Shown here: positions 8,792 through 17,226 of the stretch, piece by piece
How positions within the stretch are numbered: position 1 is the stretch's first letter
Layout: each line of letters opens with the position of its first letter
DNA from: Rubrivivax sp.
GTDB lineage: Bacteria > Pseudomonadota > Gammaproteobacteria > Burkholderiales > Burkholderiaceae_C
DNA: 18,434 nucleotides
Assembly: GCA_030693565.1 (NCBI GenBank)
Contig: JAUYAJ010000496.1
Location: 1 to 18,434, forward strand
Reading direction: 5' to 3'
Made by a program: the position numbers and the translations under genes
Notes under the pieces: generated by a model
Databases searched by the model: none
Told to the model about the DNA's origin: nothing
The model's input: the letters and a program-made list of their open reading frames with translations, nothing else

Positions 8792-11223
8792 CAGCGCGGG
8801 GCGATGTTCCAGACCTTGTCGGCGTACTCGCGGATCGTGCGGTCCGACGAAAACGCGCCCATGCCGGCGACGTTGGCGATGGCTTTGCGGGCCCAGGCCT
8901 GCGGGTCCTGGAAAAGCGTGTCGACGCGCTGCTGCGCCGCCAGGTAGGCGTCGAAGTCGGCCAGCAGCATGTAGTGGTCACCGCCCCACAGCAGCGAGTC
9001 GACAAGGGCGCGGTAGCGGCTGGGCTCGGCGGGCGAGAACTGGCCGCTGGCGATGGCGTCGAGCACGTTTTTCAGCCGCGGGTTCTGTTCATACAGCCGC
9101 AGCGGCTGGTAGCCGGCGGCGCGCTGGGCGGCCACTTCGCCGGCGAGCAGGCCGAAGATGAAGATGTTGTCGTCGCCGACCTGCTGGCGGATCTCGATGT
9201 TGGCGCCATCGTCGGTGCCGATGGTCAGGGCGCCGTTCAGTGCCAGCTTCATGTTGCCGGTGCCCGAGGCTTCGGTGCCGGCGGTGGAGATCTGCTCGGA
9301 CAGGTCGGCGCCCGGCATGATGAGCTCGGCCACCGAGACGCCGTAGTTGGGGATGAACACGACCTTGAGGCGCCCGCCGATGCGCGGGTCGTGGTTGATG
9401 ATGCTGCCGACGTCGTGGATCAGCTGGATGATGCTCTTGGCAGTCTGGTAGCTCGACGCCGCCTTGCCGGCGAAGATCACCGTGCGCGCCACCGGGTGCG
9501 CCGCCCGGTCGGCCAGCAGCGCCTGGTAGCGCGCCACCACCTGCAGCACGTTGAGCAGCTGGCGCTTGTATTCGTGGATGCGCTTGACCTGGACGTCGAA
9601 CAGGCTGGCAGCGTCGACCTCGATGCCCGTGGTCTTGGCGATGTGCGCCGCCAGCCGCTGCTTGTTGGCCTGCTTGACGGCCAGGAACTCGGTGCGGAAG
9701 TCGGCGTCCTGGGCCAGCGGTGCGAGCTGCTTGAGCTGGTCCAGGTCGAGCCGCCAGCCGCTGCCGATGCGCCGGTCGATCAGCGCCGACAGCGCGGGGT
9801 TGGCCTGTGCCAGCCAGCGCCGCGGGGTGACGCCGTTGGTCAGGTTGATGAAGCGCTCGGGCCAGAGCAGGGCGAAGTCGGCAAAGATGGTCTTGACCAG
9901 CAGCTCGGAGTGCAGCGCCGAGACGCCGTTGACCTTGTGGCTGCCGACGATCGACAGGTGGGCCATGCGCACCCGGCGCTCGCCGCTTTCCTCGATCAGC
10001 GAGAGCCGGCGCAGGAAGTCGCCGTCGCCGGGCCGGCGCAGCGCCGCCGCGGCGAGGAAGTCGTGGTTGATGTGGAGGATGATTTCCAGGTGGCGCGGCA
10101 GCACCTGCTGCATCAAGGCCATCGGCCAGGTTTCCAGCGCCTCGGGCATCAGCGTGTGGTTGGTGTAGCTGAAGACGCGCTGCGTCGTCGCCCAGGCGTC
10201 GCCCCAGTCGACGCCATGCTCGTCGACCAGCAAGCGCATCAGCTCGGCGACGCCGATCGCGGGGTGGGTGTCGTTGAGGTGGATTGCCACCTGGTCGGCC
10301 AGCCCGGCCAGGTTGCCATGCTCGGCGAGGTGGCGGGCCAGGATGTCCTGGATCGACGCGCTGGTAAAGAAGTACTCCTGGCGCAGCCGCAGCTCGCGTC
10401 CGGCCGGTGTGCTGTCGTTCGGGTAAAGCACCCAGGAGATGTTCTCGAACTGGTTCTTGAATTCGGCAGCGCGCGCGTAGTCGCCGCTGTTGAAGGCGTG
10501 CAGGTCGATCAGCGCCGGCGCCACCGCCTTCCACAGCCGCAGCGTGCTGACACGCTCGGTGCCGTGCCCGGGGATCACCATGTCGCAGGCCTTGGCCGCC
10601 ACTTCGCCAGCGGGCCGCCAATGGGGCCGGCCGGCAACATGCTCGACCCAGCCGCCAAAGCGCACCCGGTGGCTGATCTCGGCGCGCGCGAACTCCCAGG
10701 GCGTGCCGTCTTCGAGCCAGGGCTCGGGGTGCTCGATCTGCCGGCCTTGCTGGATGCTTTGCGCAAACATGCCGAACTCGTAGCGGATGCCGTAGCCAAA
10801 AGACGGCAGGCCCAGGGTGGCCATCGAGTCGAGGAAGCAGGCCGCCAGCCGGCCCAGGCCGCCGTTGCCCAGCGCCGCGTCGGGCTCGGTGGCGGCGAGT
10901 TCCTCGAGCTGCATCGCGTGGTCGCGGGCGGCGCTGGCCGCGCCTTCCTCCAGGCCCAGCGCCGCCAGCGTGTTGCCGAAGGTGCGGCCGATCAGGAATT
11001 CCATCGACAGGTAGTTGACCCGGCGCGCACCGGTGGCGCGGTCATGGGCGTCGCCAACCACCCAGCGCCGCGACAACTGCTCGCGCGCGACCTGGGCGGC
11101 GGCGCGCATGATGTCGCCGCGGCTGGCGGCGGCGGGTGCCACCGCCACGGTGGTCAGCAAGTGGTGTTCGACGGCGGCGGCGAGTTCGGCAGCGCTGGGG
11201 ATGTGGCTTGCAATGGTGGTCAT
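8791..11223 (-). CDS. glgP: Glycogen phosphorylase GlgP
   Basis: Glycogen/maltodextrin phosphorylase (GT35) releases glucose-1-phosphate from the ends of alpha-1,4 chains, using pyridoxal phosphate. From the ATG at 11223-11221 the product has 810 residues (E. coli GlgP has 815). The frame is open upstream to 11397, but that part is intergenic in character and has no family match. Conserved blocks include VNYLSMEFLIGRTFGN (69-84), ALGNGGLGRLAACFLDS (117-133), HLNDTHPAIGVAEL (315-328) and the PLP-lysine motif EASGTGNMK with K659. The ribosome site is weak. It is first in the glgP-glgX pair and divergent from glgC. MalP is the alternative name for the same family, but the glycogen neighbours favour GlgP. 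Confidence 0.95.
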
Positions 11224-11420
11224 GATCGGAGCGTAACGCGGGACGACAGGAGATGGCAGGCTGGAGCCGGGGTCCCGAGTGTCGGCCTGGGCGCAGCCCG
11301 GCGTCAACCTCGCGCCGGCCGACGCTGGCTGGCGCGCCGCGGCGGCCATGTCATCATGGCCAGGACCGGCCCTTGGTCGCCCGCCAGCGTGCAACAACCC
11401 ACTAGGCTTCTGGAGATCGA
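11224..11420. promoter_or_regulatory. Divergent control region between glgP and glgC
   Basis: This 197-bp region must carry the promoters of both glycogen arms. Towards glgP, TTGACG at 11307-11302 matches the -35 consensus at 5 of 6 positions, with only a poor partner (GACACT, 11283-11278) at 18 bp. Towards glgC no clear promoter is seen; TAGGCT at 11403-11408 is weak. The glgC ribosome site GGAG is at 11412-11415. A perfect inverted repeat, listed separately, lies at 11344-11361. Recognition by an alternative sigma factor or an activator would explain the weak -10 elements. Confidence 0.5.
11344..11361. promoter_or_regulatory. Perfect inverted repeat, candidate operator of the glycogen genes
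   Basis: GGCCATG-TCAT-CATGGCC has two 7-bp arms around a 4-bp centre. It lies 59 bp before the glgC start and 120 bp before the glgP start, between the divergent arms. The form suits a dimeric DNA-binding protein; it could also fold as a short RNA hairpin in a glgC leader. No known regulator site is recognised. Confidence 0.4.
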
Positions 11421-12701
11421 ATGACCCCGCAAGAGTTGGCCCAAACCCTCGATCTGCCGCGGCGCGCCGTCGCCCTGGTGCTGGCCGGCGGCCGCGGCAG
11501 CCGACTGAAGAACCTGACCGACAACCGCGCCAAGCCCGCGGTCTACTTCGGCGGCAAGTTCCGCATCGTCGACTTCGCGCTCTCCAACTGTCTCAACTCG
11601 GGCATACGCCGCATCGGCGTCATCACCCAGTACGAAAGCCACAGCCTGCTGCGCCACCTGCAGCGCGGCTGGGCCTTTCTGAAGAGCGAGATGAAGGAGT
11701 TCGTCGACCTGCTGCCGGCGCACCAGCGCGTCGACGAGGAATCCTGGTATCGCGGCACCGCCGACGCCGTCAACCAGAACATCGACATCTTGCGCGGCTA
11801 CCGCGCTGACTACGTCGTCGTGCTCGCCGGCGACCATGTCTACAAGATGAATTACGCGCTGATGCTGGCCGACCATGTGGCGCTGGGCAAGGCTTGCACC
11901 GTCGGCTGCATCGAGGTGCCGCGGCTGGAGGCCAGCGCCTTTGGCGTCATGCACATCGACGAGCAGCGCAACATCCTGGAATTCTTCGAAAAGCCGGCCG
12001 ACCCGCCGGCGATGCCGGGCAAGCCCGATCGCGCGCTGGCCAGCATGGGCGTCTACATCTTCGACGCCCAGGCGCTGTATCGCGAGCTTGAGACCGACAT
12101 GGCCAACCCGGAATCCAACCACGACTTCGGCAAGGACATCATCCCGAAGATGGTGCGCGAGGGCCGCGCCGTGGCCCATCCTTTCGATCTCAGCTGCGTC
12201 GGCGCGCGGCCGGGCGAAGAGGCTTACTGGCGCGACGTCGGCACCATCGACGCCTACTGGGACGCCAACATCGATCTCACTGCCACCGACCCCTTGCTCG
12301 ACATGTACGACACCGAGTGGCCGATCTGGACCTACCAGCCGCAGCTGCCGCCGGCCAAGTTCGTCCACAACCACGACGACCGCCGCGGCGTGGCCATCGA
12401 GTCGCTGGTGTCGGGCGGTTGCATCGTCTCCGGCGCGGTCTTCCGCTCGGTGCTGTTCTCCAAGGCCAGGGTGCATTCCTATGCCCATGTCGACTGGTCG
12501 GTGTTGTTGCCCGGGGTTCAGGTCGGCCGCCATGCCCGGCTGACCCGAACCGTGGTCGACCGCGACTGCCTGATCCCCGAGGGCATGGTGATCGGTGAGG
12601 ACGCGGTCGCCGACGCGGCGCGCTTTCACCGCACCGACTCCGGCATCACGCTGGTCACGCGCTCGATGCTGCGCGCGCTGCCCGGGAGCGCCGCCGAATG
12701 A
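11421..12701 (+). CDS. glgC: Glucose-1-phosphate adenylyltransferase GlgC
   Basis: ADP-glucose pyrophosphorylase makes ADP-glucose from glucose-1-phosphate and ATP, the committed and allosterically controlled step of bacterial glycogen synthesis. The product has 426 residues (E. coli 431). The nucleotide-binding loop LAGGRGSRL covers 21-29. K38 in RAKPAV corresponds to the activator-binding lysine of the E. coli enzyme. D138 in LAGDHVY is the catalytic metal-binding aspartate. FEKP with K191 is the sugar-phosphate contact. The C-terminal left-handed helix domain starts near residue 300. GGAG lies 5 nt before the ATG, so the start is well supported. Its last bases overlap glgA (ATGA, 12698-12701), which implies coupled translation of the two synthesis enzymes. 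Confidence 0.97.
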   Translation: MTPQELAQTLDLPRRAVALVLAGGRGSRLKNLTDNRAKPAVYFGGKFRIVDFALSNCLNSGIRRIGVITQYESHSLLRHLQRGWAFLKSEMKEFVDLLPAHQRVDEESWYRGTADAVNQNIDILRGYRADYVVVLAGDHVYKMNYALMLADHVALGKACTVGCIEVPRLEASAFGVMHIDEQRNILEFFEKPADPPAMPGKPDRALASMGVYIFDAQALYRELETDMANPESNHDFGKDIIPKMVREGRAVAHPFDLSCVGARPGEEAYWRDVGTIDAYWDANIDLTATDPLLDMYDTEWPIWTYQPQLPPAKFVHNHDDRRGVAIESLVSGGCIVSGAVFRSVLFSKARVHSYAHVDWSVLLPGVQVGRHARLTRTVVDRDCLIPEGMVIGEDAVADAARFHRTDSGITLVTRSMLRALPGSAAE

Positions 12702-14188
12702 AGGTGTTGCATGTGGCCGCCGAGGTTTTTCCGCTGGTCAAGGTGGGCGGGCTGGCCGATGTCGTGGCCGCGCTGCCAGTGGCGCTGGCCGAGCAGGGCG
12801 CCGACGTGCGGCTGCTGCTGCCGGGCTTGCCCGCGGTGATGGACGGCGTCCAGCACGCCCGCACCATCATCGACATTGGCGCTTGCTTTGGCGCCTTGCG
12901 CGTGCGCCTGCTGCTGGCGCGCATGCCTGGCAGCCGCTTGCCGGTTTATGTGATCGACGCGCCTTACCTGTACCGGCGCCAGGGCGGCCCCTACCAGGAC
13001 CGCAATGGCGACGAATGGCCCGACAACCTGCAGCGTTTTGCCTTGTTGGGCTGGGTGGCGGCGCACCTGGCGGCCGACGACGCCGACCCGCAGTGGTCGG
13101 CCGACGTCGTCCACGCCCATGACTGGCATGCGGCGATGGCCTGCGCTTATGTGGCCGACCACACGCCGAGCGAAGCGGCCACCATCTTCACCATCCATAA
13201 CCTGGCCTTCCAGGGCTTGTTCCCCTTGCACGACTGGCCGCTGCTGGGGCTGGCCTCGCGCCTGATGTCGCCGGCCGGGCTGGAATTCCATGGCCAGCTC
13301 AGCTTCATGAAAGCGGGGCTGAAGTTCGCCGACCGCGTGACCACGGTGAGCCCGCGCTACGCGCAGGAAATCGCCACCCATGAGTTCGGTTTCGGCCTTG
13401 AAGGCGTGATCCGCGGTCGCGACGGCGACGTGCGCGGCATCCTCAACGGCATCGACGCGGCACTATGGAATCCGGCCACCGATCCGGCCATCGCCGTTCG
13501 CTACGACGCCGAACGCCTGGACGGCAAGCTGGCCTGCCGGCGCGCGCTGCAGGCCGAGCTCGGCCTGGACGCCGACGATGACGCGCTGCTGCTGACGGTG
13601 GTCAGTCGGCTCACCGTGCAGAAAGGCCTGGACCTGGTGCTGACGGCCTTGCCCGACTTGCTGCGCGACGGCGTCCAGTGTGTCGTCCAGGGCACCGGCG
13701 AGCCGGCGCTGGAGGCGGCCTTCCGCATGGCCCAGCAAGCCCACCCGGGGCGCGTGCATGTGCACATCGGCTACGACGAAGCGCGCGCCCATCGCCTGAT
13801 CGCCGGTGCCGACGTCATCGCCGTGCCCTCGCGCTTCGAGCCTTGCGGGCTGACGCAGATGTATGGCTTGCGTTACGGCACGCTGCCCATCGTGCGCCGC
13901 GTCGGCGGCCTGGCCGACACGGTGGTCGACGTCGCTGATGGTGCTGGTGGTGCTGATGGCGCTGACGACCTGACCAATGGCTTCGTATTCGACGCCGCCA
14001 CCGCGGCGGCGTTCGAACACTGCGTGCGCCGGGCGCTGGCCTTGCGGCGTGACCCGCTGGCCTGGCAGCAGCTGATGCGCCGAGCGATGGCCAAGCCGCT
14101 GTCCTGGGCCGGCCCGGCGCGCGACTACCTCGACCTCTACGCTCACGCGCTCGGCGTCGTGCGGCAGCCGCCGGTCAACGGCCAGTGA
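12698..14188 (+). CDS. glgA: Glycogen synthase GlgA
   Basis: GT5 glycogen synthase transfers glucose from ADP-glucose to the growing alpha-1,4 chain. The product has 496 residues, slightly above the usual 470-490. The N-terminal Rossmann domain opens with MKVLHVAAEVFPLVKVGGLADV, where K15 of KVGGLAD binds ADP-glucose. HAHDWHAA is the conserved mid-domain motif. The C-terminal Rossmann domain has SRLTVQKGLD with R304 and K309 (E. coli R300 and K305) and the E-x7-type motif RFEPCGLTQMYGLRYG with E381. Some of the extra length is a short A/D/G-rich loop at 413-424, coded by a small tandem repeat. It is co-translated with glgC. The stop is 109 bp from the convergent pseudogene end. Confidence 0.97.
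   Translation: MKVLHVAAEVFPLVKVGGLADVVAALPVALAEQGADVRLLLPGLPAVMDGVQHARTIIDIGACFGALRVRLLLARMPGSRLPVYVIDAPYLYRRQGGPYQDRNGDEWPDNLQRFALLGWVAAHLAADDADPQWSADVVHAHDWHAAMACAYVADHTPSEAATIFTIHNLAFQGLFPLHDWPLLGLASRLMSPAGLEFHGQLSFMKAGLKFADRVTTVSPRYAQEIATHEFGFGLEGVIRGRDGDVRGILNGIDAALWNPATDPAIAVRYDAERLDGKLACRRALQAELGLDADDDALLLTVVSRLTVQKGLDLVLTALPDLLRDGVQCVVQGTGEPALEAAFRMAQQAHPGRVHVHIGYDEARAHRLIAGADVIAVPSRFEPCGLTQMYGLRYGTLPIVRRVGGLADTVVDVADGAGGADGADDLTNGFVFDAATAAAFEHCVRRALALRRDPLAWQQLMRRAMAKPLSWAGPARDYLDLYAHALGVVRQPPVNGQ
13934..13969 (+). repeat. Four tandem 9-bp units inside glgA
   Basis: GCTGATGGT, GCTGGTGGT, GCTGATGGC and GCTGACGAC follow one another in frame and encode ADG-AGG-ADG-ADD (residues 413-424). 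The insertion lies between the conserved VGGLADTVVD and NGFVFD segments of the C-terminal domain, where a surface loop is expected. The copies are imperfect, so the array is not necessarily unstable today. Confidence 0.7.
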
Positions 14189-14266
14189 AGGGGCCGGGGC
14201 GACCCTGGTGCCAACGCAGTGGGCCTTTGAGCGGCCGATCCGCTGCCGGGCAACTGCTTGACGGCG

Positions 14267-14281
14267 CCAGGAGCGTCCTGG
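14267..14281. terminator. Small hairpin between glgA and the convergent pseudogene
   Basis: CCAGGA-GCG-TCCTGG forms a perfect 6-bp stem 78 bp after the glgA stop and 16 bp before the end of the convergent flavoprotein pseudogene. There is no T tract on either strand, so it is only a weak candidate for a terminator. The rest of the 109-bp gap holds nothing recognisable. Confidence 0.2.
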
Positions 14282-14297
14282 AGGTCAGCGCAAGGCC

Positions 14298-15673
14298 TCA
14301 GGCGTTCTGGATCGCCGAGTGGATGGCTTTGCGGCCCGCGATGCGTCCGAACACGATGGCGCGCAACATCGCCACGGCATTGGGCGCAGTGCCATGGAAG
14401 TGACCGGTGATTTCGCCGGTGGCGTAGAGGCCGGGGATGGGGCCATCCTTGCCCAGCACCTGGGCGTCCGCGTTGGTGGCGATGCCGCCGAAGGTGTAGG
14501 CCACGGCGCCGATCAAAGGCCAGGCCAGGTAGGGCGGGCGCGTCAGCGGCCGCGCCCAGTTGGACTTGGGCGGTGCGTAGCCAGGTGCGGTTTGGATGCC
14601 GTCGGTGCGGCTCGCGTCGAAGGCTGAGATGTCGCTCGTGGCGGCAGCGTTGTAGGCGTTCACGGTGGCTTGCAGGTGGGCAGCGCGGCCAGCTCGGTAA
14701 TGGAGTCGGCACGGATGGGCCCGACTTCCGAGCGGATGGCGCGGCCGTGATCGGGGATGTCCAGCAAGCTGCTGTCCAGAATGGCGTAGGCCCGCTGGCC
14801 GGGCAGGGCCATCTGGATGTGGCGGGCAAAGGCCTCCCAGGTTTCATGCACTAGGCCCGCGCCTTCGTCAAAAAACCGCTGCCCGTCTTGATCGACGACG
14901 ATGCCGTAGGGGTAGACCAGCACCACCGGGGCGGGGCCGTTGCTGCGCGGGTCAATGGGTTCGGCGTGCATGCCGGTCCAGTCACCCGCGCGCTGTGCGC
15001 CGATCGAGAGCGCCATCTGGATGCCCGCTCCGGTGTTGGCGCGTGTGCCGGGGGAGATGGGCTGCATGTGGCGTGCGGCCGGTCCGAAGTGCTCAGCCAG
15101 CATGTCGGCATTGCCGGCAAAGCCGCCGCTGGCGAGGATGGCGCGGTCGGCCTTGATGACGCTGCCATCGTCAAGGCCAACGCCGCTGATGGCACCTGAC
15201 CCATTCAGCTGCAGTGCGTGCGCCGCGCGACCGTACTGAAACACCACCCTCAGGCGTTTGGCGTGTGCCGGCAAGGCTTCGACGATGGCGGCGCCGCCGC
15301 CGACCGGCTGGATGCGCGCCGGCCCGGCGGCCAGGTAGTACACGAGCGTGTGAAACGCGACACCGTGGTCTTGCAGCCAGGCCATGGTGGGCCCGGCGTC
15401 GCTGGCCAGGCGCTGGAAATACGCGGCGTCGGCTCGCCCGGCGGACTCACGCAAGACATCCGCCACAAAGCCGGGGGCCGTCCCGGCGACGCTGGGCATG
15501 CGGAGGTAGGACGGTGTCGAGCAGCTGTTGCCGCCGTGCTCGGCTTCGGGCGCGCGCTCGATGACCGTGATGTGTGCGTTGAAGCCGCGCTCCAAAGCGG
15601 CCTGTGCGGCCGACACCGCAGCGCACAGACCGGCCGCCCCGTGACCGACGATGACGACCTCACAGGGGCTCAC
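14298..15673 (-). pseudogene. Frameshifted FAD-dependent dehydrogenase (fumarate reductase/tricarballylate dehydrogenase type)
   Basis: The first part (15673 to about 14675) encodes a flavoprotein of the succinate dehydrogenase/fumarate reductase FAD-binding family. It has VVIVGHGAAGLCAA near the N-terminus (dinucleotide-binding GxGxxG), ITVIERAPEAEHGGNS, ILASGGFAGN, and DGQRFFDEG. This frame ends at 14660, shortly after SITELAAL. The rest of the domain continues in another frame (14663-14298): LQATVNAYN, then AYTFGGIATNADAQVL and GLYATGEITGHFHGTAPN, the conserved C-terminal FAD segment. The join at about 14672-14685 is also some 6 residues shorter than usual, so bases were lost there. The start is taken as GTG at 15673, 7 bp after the tctC-like stop; TTG at 15676 is possible. 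The neighbouring carboxylate receptor suggests a TcuA-like role, which is inference. Without the shift it would have about 457 residues. A sequencing error cannot be excluded for this gene alone. Confidence 0.8.
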
Positions 15674-15680
15674 AAGGCGT

Positions 15681-16328
15681 TCACTGCACCGTGATCCCCG
15701 CCGCCTTGACCAAGACCGCATTCGCTGCCACTTCGTCGCGCAGGCAGGCGTCAAACTGCTCGGGCGTAAAGATCTGGGCGTCAATGCTCATCTTGGCGTA
15801 GCGGTCCTTCAGCTCGGGAGAGTTCAGGGCCTTGACGGTTTCGGCGTGCAGTTTCATGGCGATGTCGCGCGGCCGTCTTGGACGGCACCGACACGCCCAC
15901 GCAGAAGTTGTACGCCGTTTGCGGCACGCCGGCTTCTTCGGTGGTGGGTATCTCGGGCGCGCCCGACGCACGCTTGCCCGAGCCGACGGCCAGCATGGTG
16001 ACGCCGGACAAGTCCTTGAGGACGTCAAACGGCAGGTTCGGGATGGTGGAGGGAACGACCGTGCCCGATGACGAGTGCGCCAGGATGGTGTAGCCATCGG
16101 GATCGGCTTTGGCCACCAGGTTCATCGCGATCGAGTCGCTGGCACCGGGCCGGTTTTCGACGATGAACGGCTGGCCGAGTTGCAGCGTCAAGCGCTCGGT
16201 CAGGGCGCGCGCCACGATGTCGGTGGCGCTGCCCGCAGGCAAGGAAACGACGAAGCGCGCCGCCAGCTTTGCGCCTGGACGGTCAAGGGAAACAGGACTG
16301 CGGCAAGAATCGCATTGAAGCGGTTCAT
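15681..16328 (-). pseudogene. Decayed TctC/Bug-family tripartite tricarboxylate transporter receptor
   Basis: Bug-family receptors are periplasmic proteins that bind carboxylates for TctAB transporters and usually have about 320-330 residues (near 975 bp); only 648 bp remain. The start MNRFNAILAAVLFPLTVQAQS is a signal peptide. The frame then shifts at about 16245-16275, after which SLPAGSATDIVARALTERL and PFIVENRPGAS follow. After DLSGVTMLA (about 15990) the sequence jumps directly to VGSGKRASGAPEIPTTEEAG, which in intact members comes about 100 residues later, so roughly 300 bp are missing. A third lesion, one extra base near 15873, shifts the frame before PRDIAMKLHAETVKALN. The tail FTPEQFDACLRDEVAANAVLVKAAGITVQ is intact. 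Good conservation of the remaining parts suggests recent decay. It lies 7 bp before the flavoprotein pseudogene. Confidence 0.9.
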
Positions 16329-16736
16329 GCGATCTCCGTTGAAGCCTGAAGGGGGCGGCTTAGGTTCATGCCGAATCACGGCGCGCCAACGTCCGATGGA
16401 CCGGCTGGCATCGGCAGCAACTGACACCCCTGAGGCAAGCCACATCATGCCCGCAAAAGAAGCAGTGACCGTGTTGCGCGCCGCCGCCAGCCTGCGGAGC
16501 AAAGGCCTCGGGGAGGCGGGAGGCAACACCGGCGCTGCTTTGGCGCGGGCCATCGTCCCGACGAGTCGCCTGGCCAGCGTCGCGCGGCGCGTATGACCTG
16601 TCGGCCATGCGGCCGGATCCACGGGCAGGCCGGCGGCGGGCACACGGTGGAGGGTCTGGAGCGGTTGAACCCCAGTCAAGTCAAGAGCCTGGCGGCTCTC
16701 GTGTGCGCTGCGGCGCACGACAGTGGTTGATTGTCC
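16329..16736. other. 408-bp region with no recognisable gene
   Basis: Frames are open by chance on both strands, but none gives a product I recognise. The minus strand should carry the old promoter of the tctC-like pseudogene. A 45-codon plus-strand frame at 16593-16730 (MTCRPCGRIHGQ..., ending AAAHDSG) has no ribosome site and is probably not a gene. A 6-bp stem hairpin, GTGCGC-TGCG-GCGCAC (16703-16718), lies 19 bp past the tRNA 3' end. It could help end or process the tRNA transcript, but has no T tract. Confidence 0.5.
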
Positions 16737-16827
16737 TGGCGGAAGGGGCGGGATTCGAACCCGCGGGGGGCTGTTAACCCCCACACGCTTTCCAGGCGTG
16801 CGACTTAAACCGCTCATCCACCCTTCC
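16737..16827 (-). tRNA. tRNA-Ser (anticodon GGA)
   Basis: Read on the minus strand, the 7-bp acceptor stem GGAAGGG/CCCTTCC is perfect and is followed by G and an encoded CCA (16739-16737). The anticodon arm GCACGCCTGGAAAGCGTGTG holds GGA, reading UCC and UCU serine codons. The long variable arm (GGGGGTTAACAGCCCCC) is that of a class II tRNA, and the T arm is GCGGGTTCGAATCCCGC. It starts 15 bp after the DUF2237 stop codon on the same strand. Confidence 0.97.
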
Positions 16828-16839
16828 GAGAAGGACGCG

Positions 16840-16868
16840 ATTCTAGACGCCCGCCGCGGGGCTGACGA
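16840..16868 (-). promoter_or_regulatory. Candidate tRNA-Ser promoter inside the end of the DUF2237 gene
   Basis: Reading the minus strand, TCGTCA (16868-16863, 4 of 6 to the -35 consensus), a 17-bp spacer and TAGAAT (16845-16840, 5 of 6 to the -10 consensus) precede the tRNA by 12 bp. The next bases, CGCGTCC, form a GC-rich discriminator as is usual for stable-RNA promoters under stringent control. The TAG of the -10 is the DUF2237 stop codon. Confidence 0.5.
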
Positions 16869-17226
16869 AGGCGCTCTTGCGCAGCCACTCGATCAGCACG
16901 TATTCCAGCGCCTTGGCGTGCGTGCTTTCCAGCAGCACGGGCGGCGCGCAGCAGGCTTCATAGGCTTCGCGCCAGCGCAGAGCGCAGACGCACCAGCGGT
17001 CGCCCGGTTGCAGGCCGCGAAAGCGCTGCGCCGGCCGCGGCGTGATGAGGTCGTTGCCGCGCTCCATCTGGAAGTTCAGGAACTCCACCGTGAGGCGAGC
17101 GCAGATGACGTGGCTGCCGGCGTCGTGGCCGTCGGTGTGGCAGCAGCCATCACGCAGCCAGCCGGTCAGCGGGTCGTAGGAGCAGGGCACGAGGGCCCCG
17201 CCGAGCACGTTCAGCGCGGGTTTCAT
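16843..17226 (-). CDS. DUF2237 family protein of unknown function
   Basis: This 127-residue product matches the DUF2237 pattern: NVLGGALVPCSYDPLTGWLRDGCC near the N-terminus, HVICARLTVEFLNF, RGNDLITPRP (57-66), GLQPGDRWCVCALRWREAYE (71-90) and STHAKALEYV (101-110). Cysteines C15, C28, C29, C42, C79 and C81, with D26 and H39, look like conserved positions and could bind a metal or form a redox site; this is speculation. There is no signal peptide or membrane segment, so it is probably cytosolic. The ATG overlaps the stop of the SPFH gene (ATGA, 17223-17226), so translation is likely coupled. No function is known to me. Confidence 0.88.
   Translation of the reverse strand: MKPALNVLGGALVPCSYDPLTGWLRDGCCHTDGHDAGSHVICARLTVEFLNFQMERGNDLITPRPAQRFRGLQPGDRWCVCALRWREAYEACCAPPVLLESTHAKALEYVLIEWLRKSAFVSPAAGV

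Noticed and set aside
11224..11397. N-terminal extension of glgP by 58 residues
   Set aside because: It covers the divergent control region and lacks conservation; the start at 11223 gives the family length.
8974..11424. 816-codon plus-strand open frame opposite glgP
   Set aside because: It is the antisense shadow of glycogen phosphorylase; no family resemblance and no ribosome site.
14143..14847. Continuous minus-strand frame crossing the flavoprotein frameshift
   Set aside because: It is a third frame with low-complexity composition and includes none of the family motifs found in the other two frames.
16593..16730. 45-codon plus-strand frame, possibly an insertion sequence remnant
   Set aside because: No ribosome site, no inverted repeats or target duplications, and the resemblance to any transposase is too vague to support.
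14189..16827. Genomic island inserted at tRNA-Ser with the pseudogenes as cargo
   Set aside because: The tRNA 3' end faces the pseudogenes, but I find no second copy of its 3' sequence near 14189-14298, no integrase, and no clear change in base composition.
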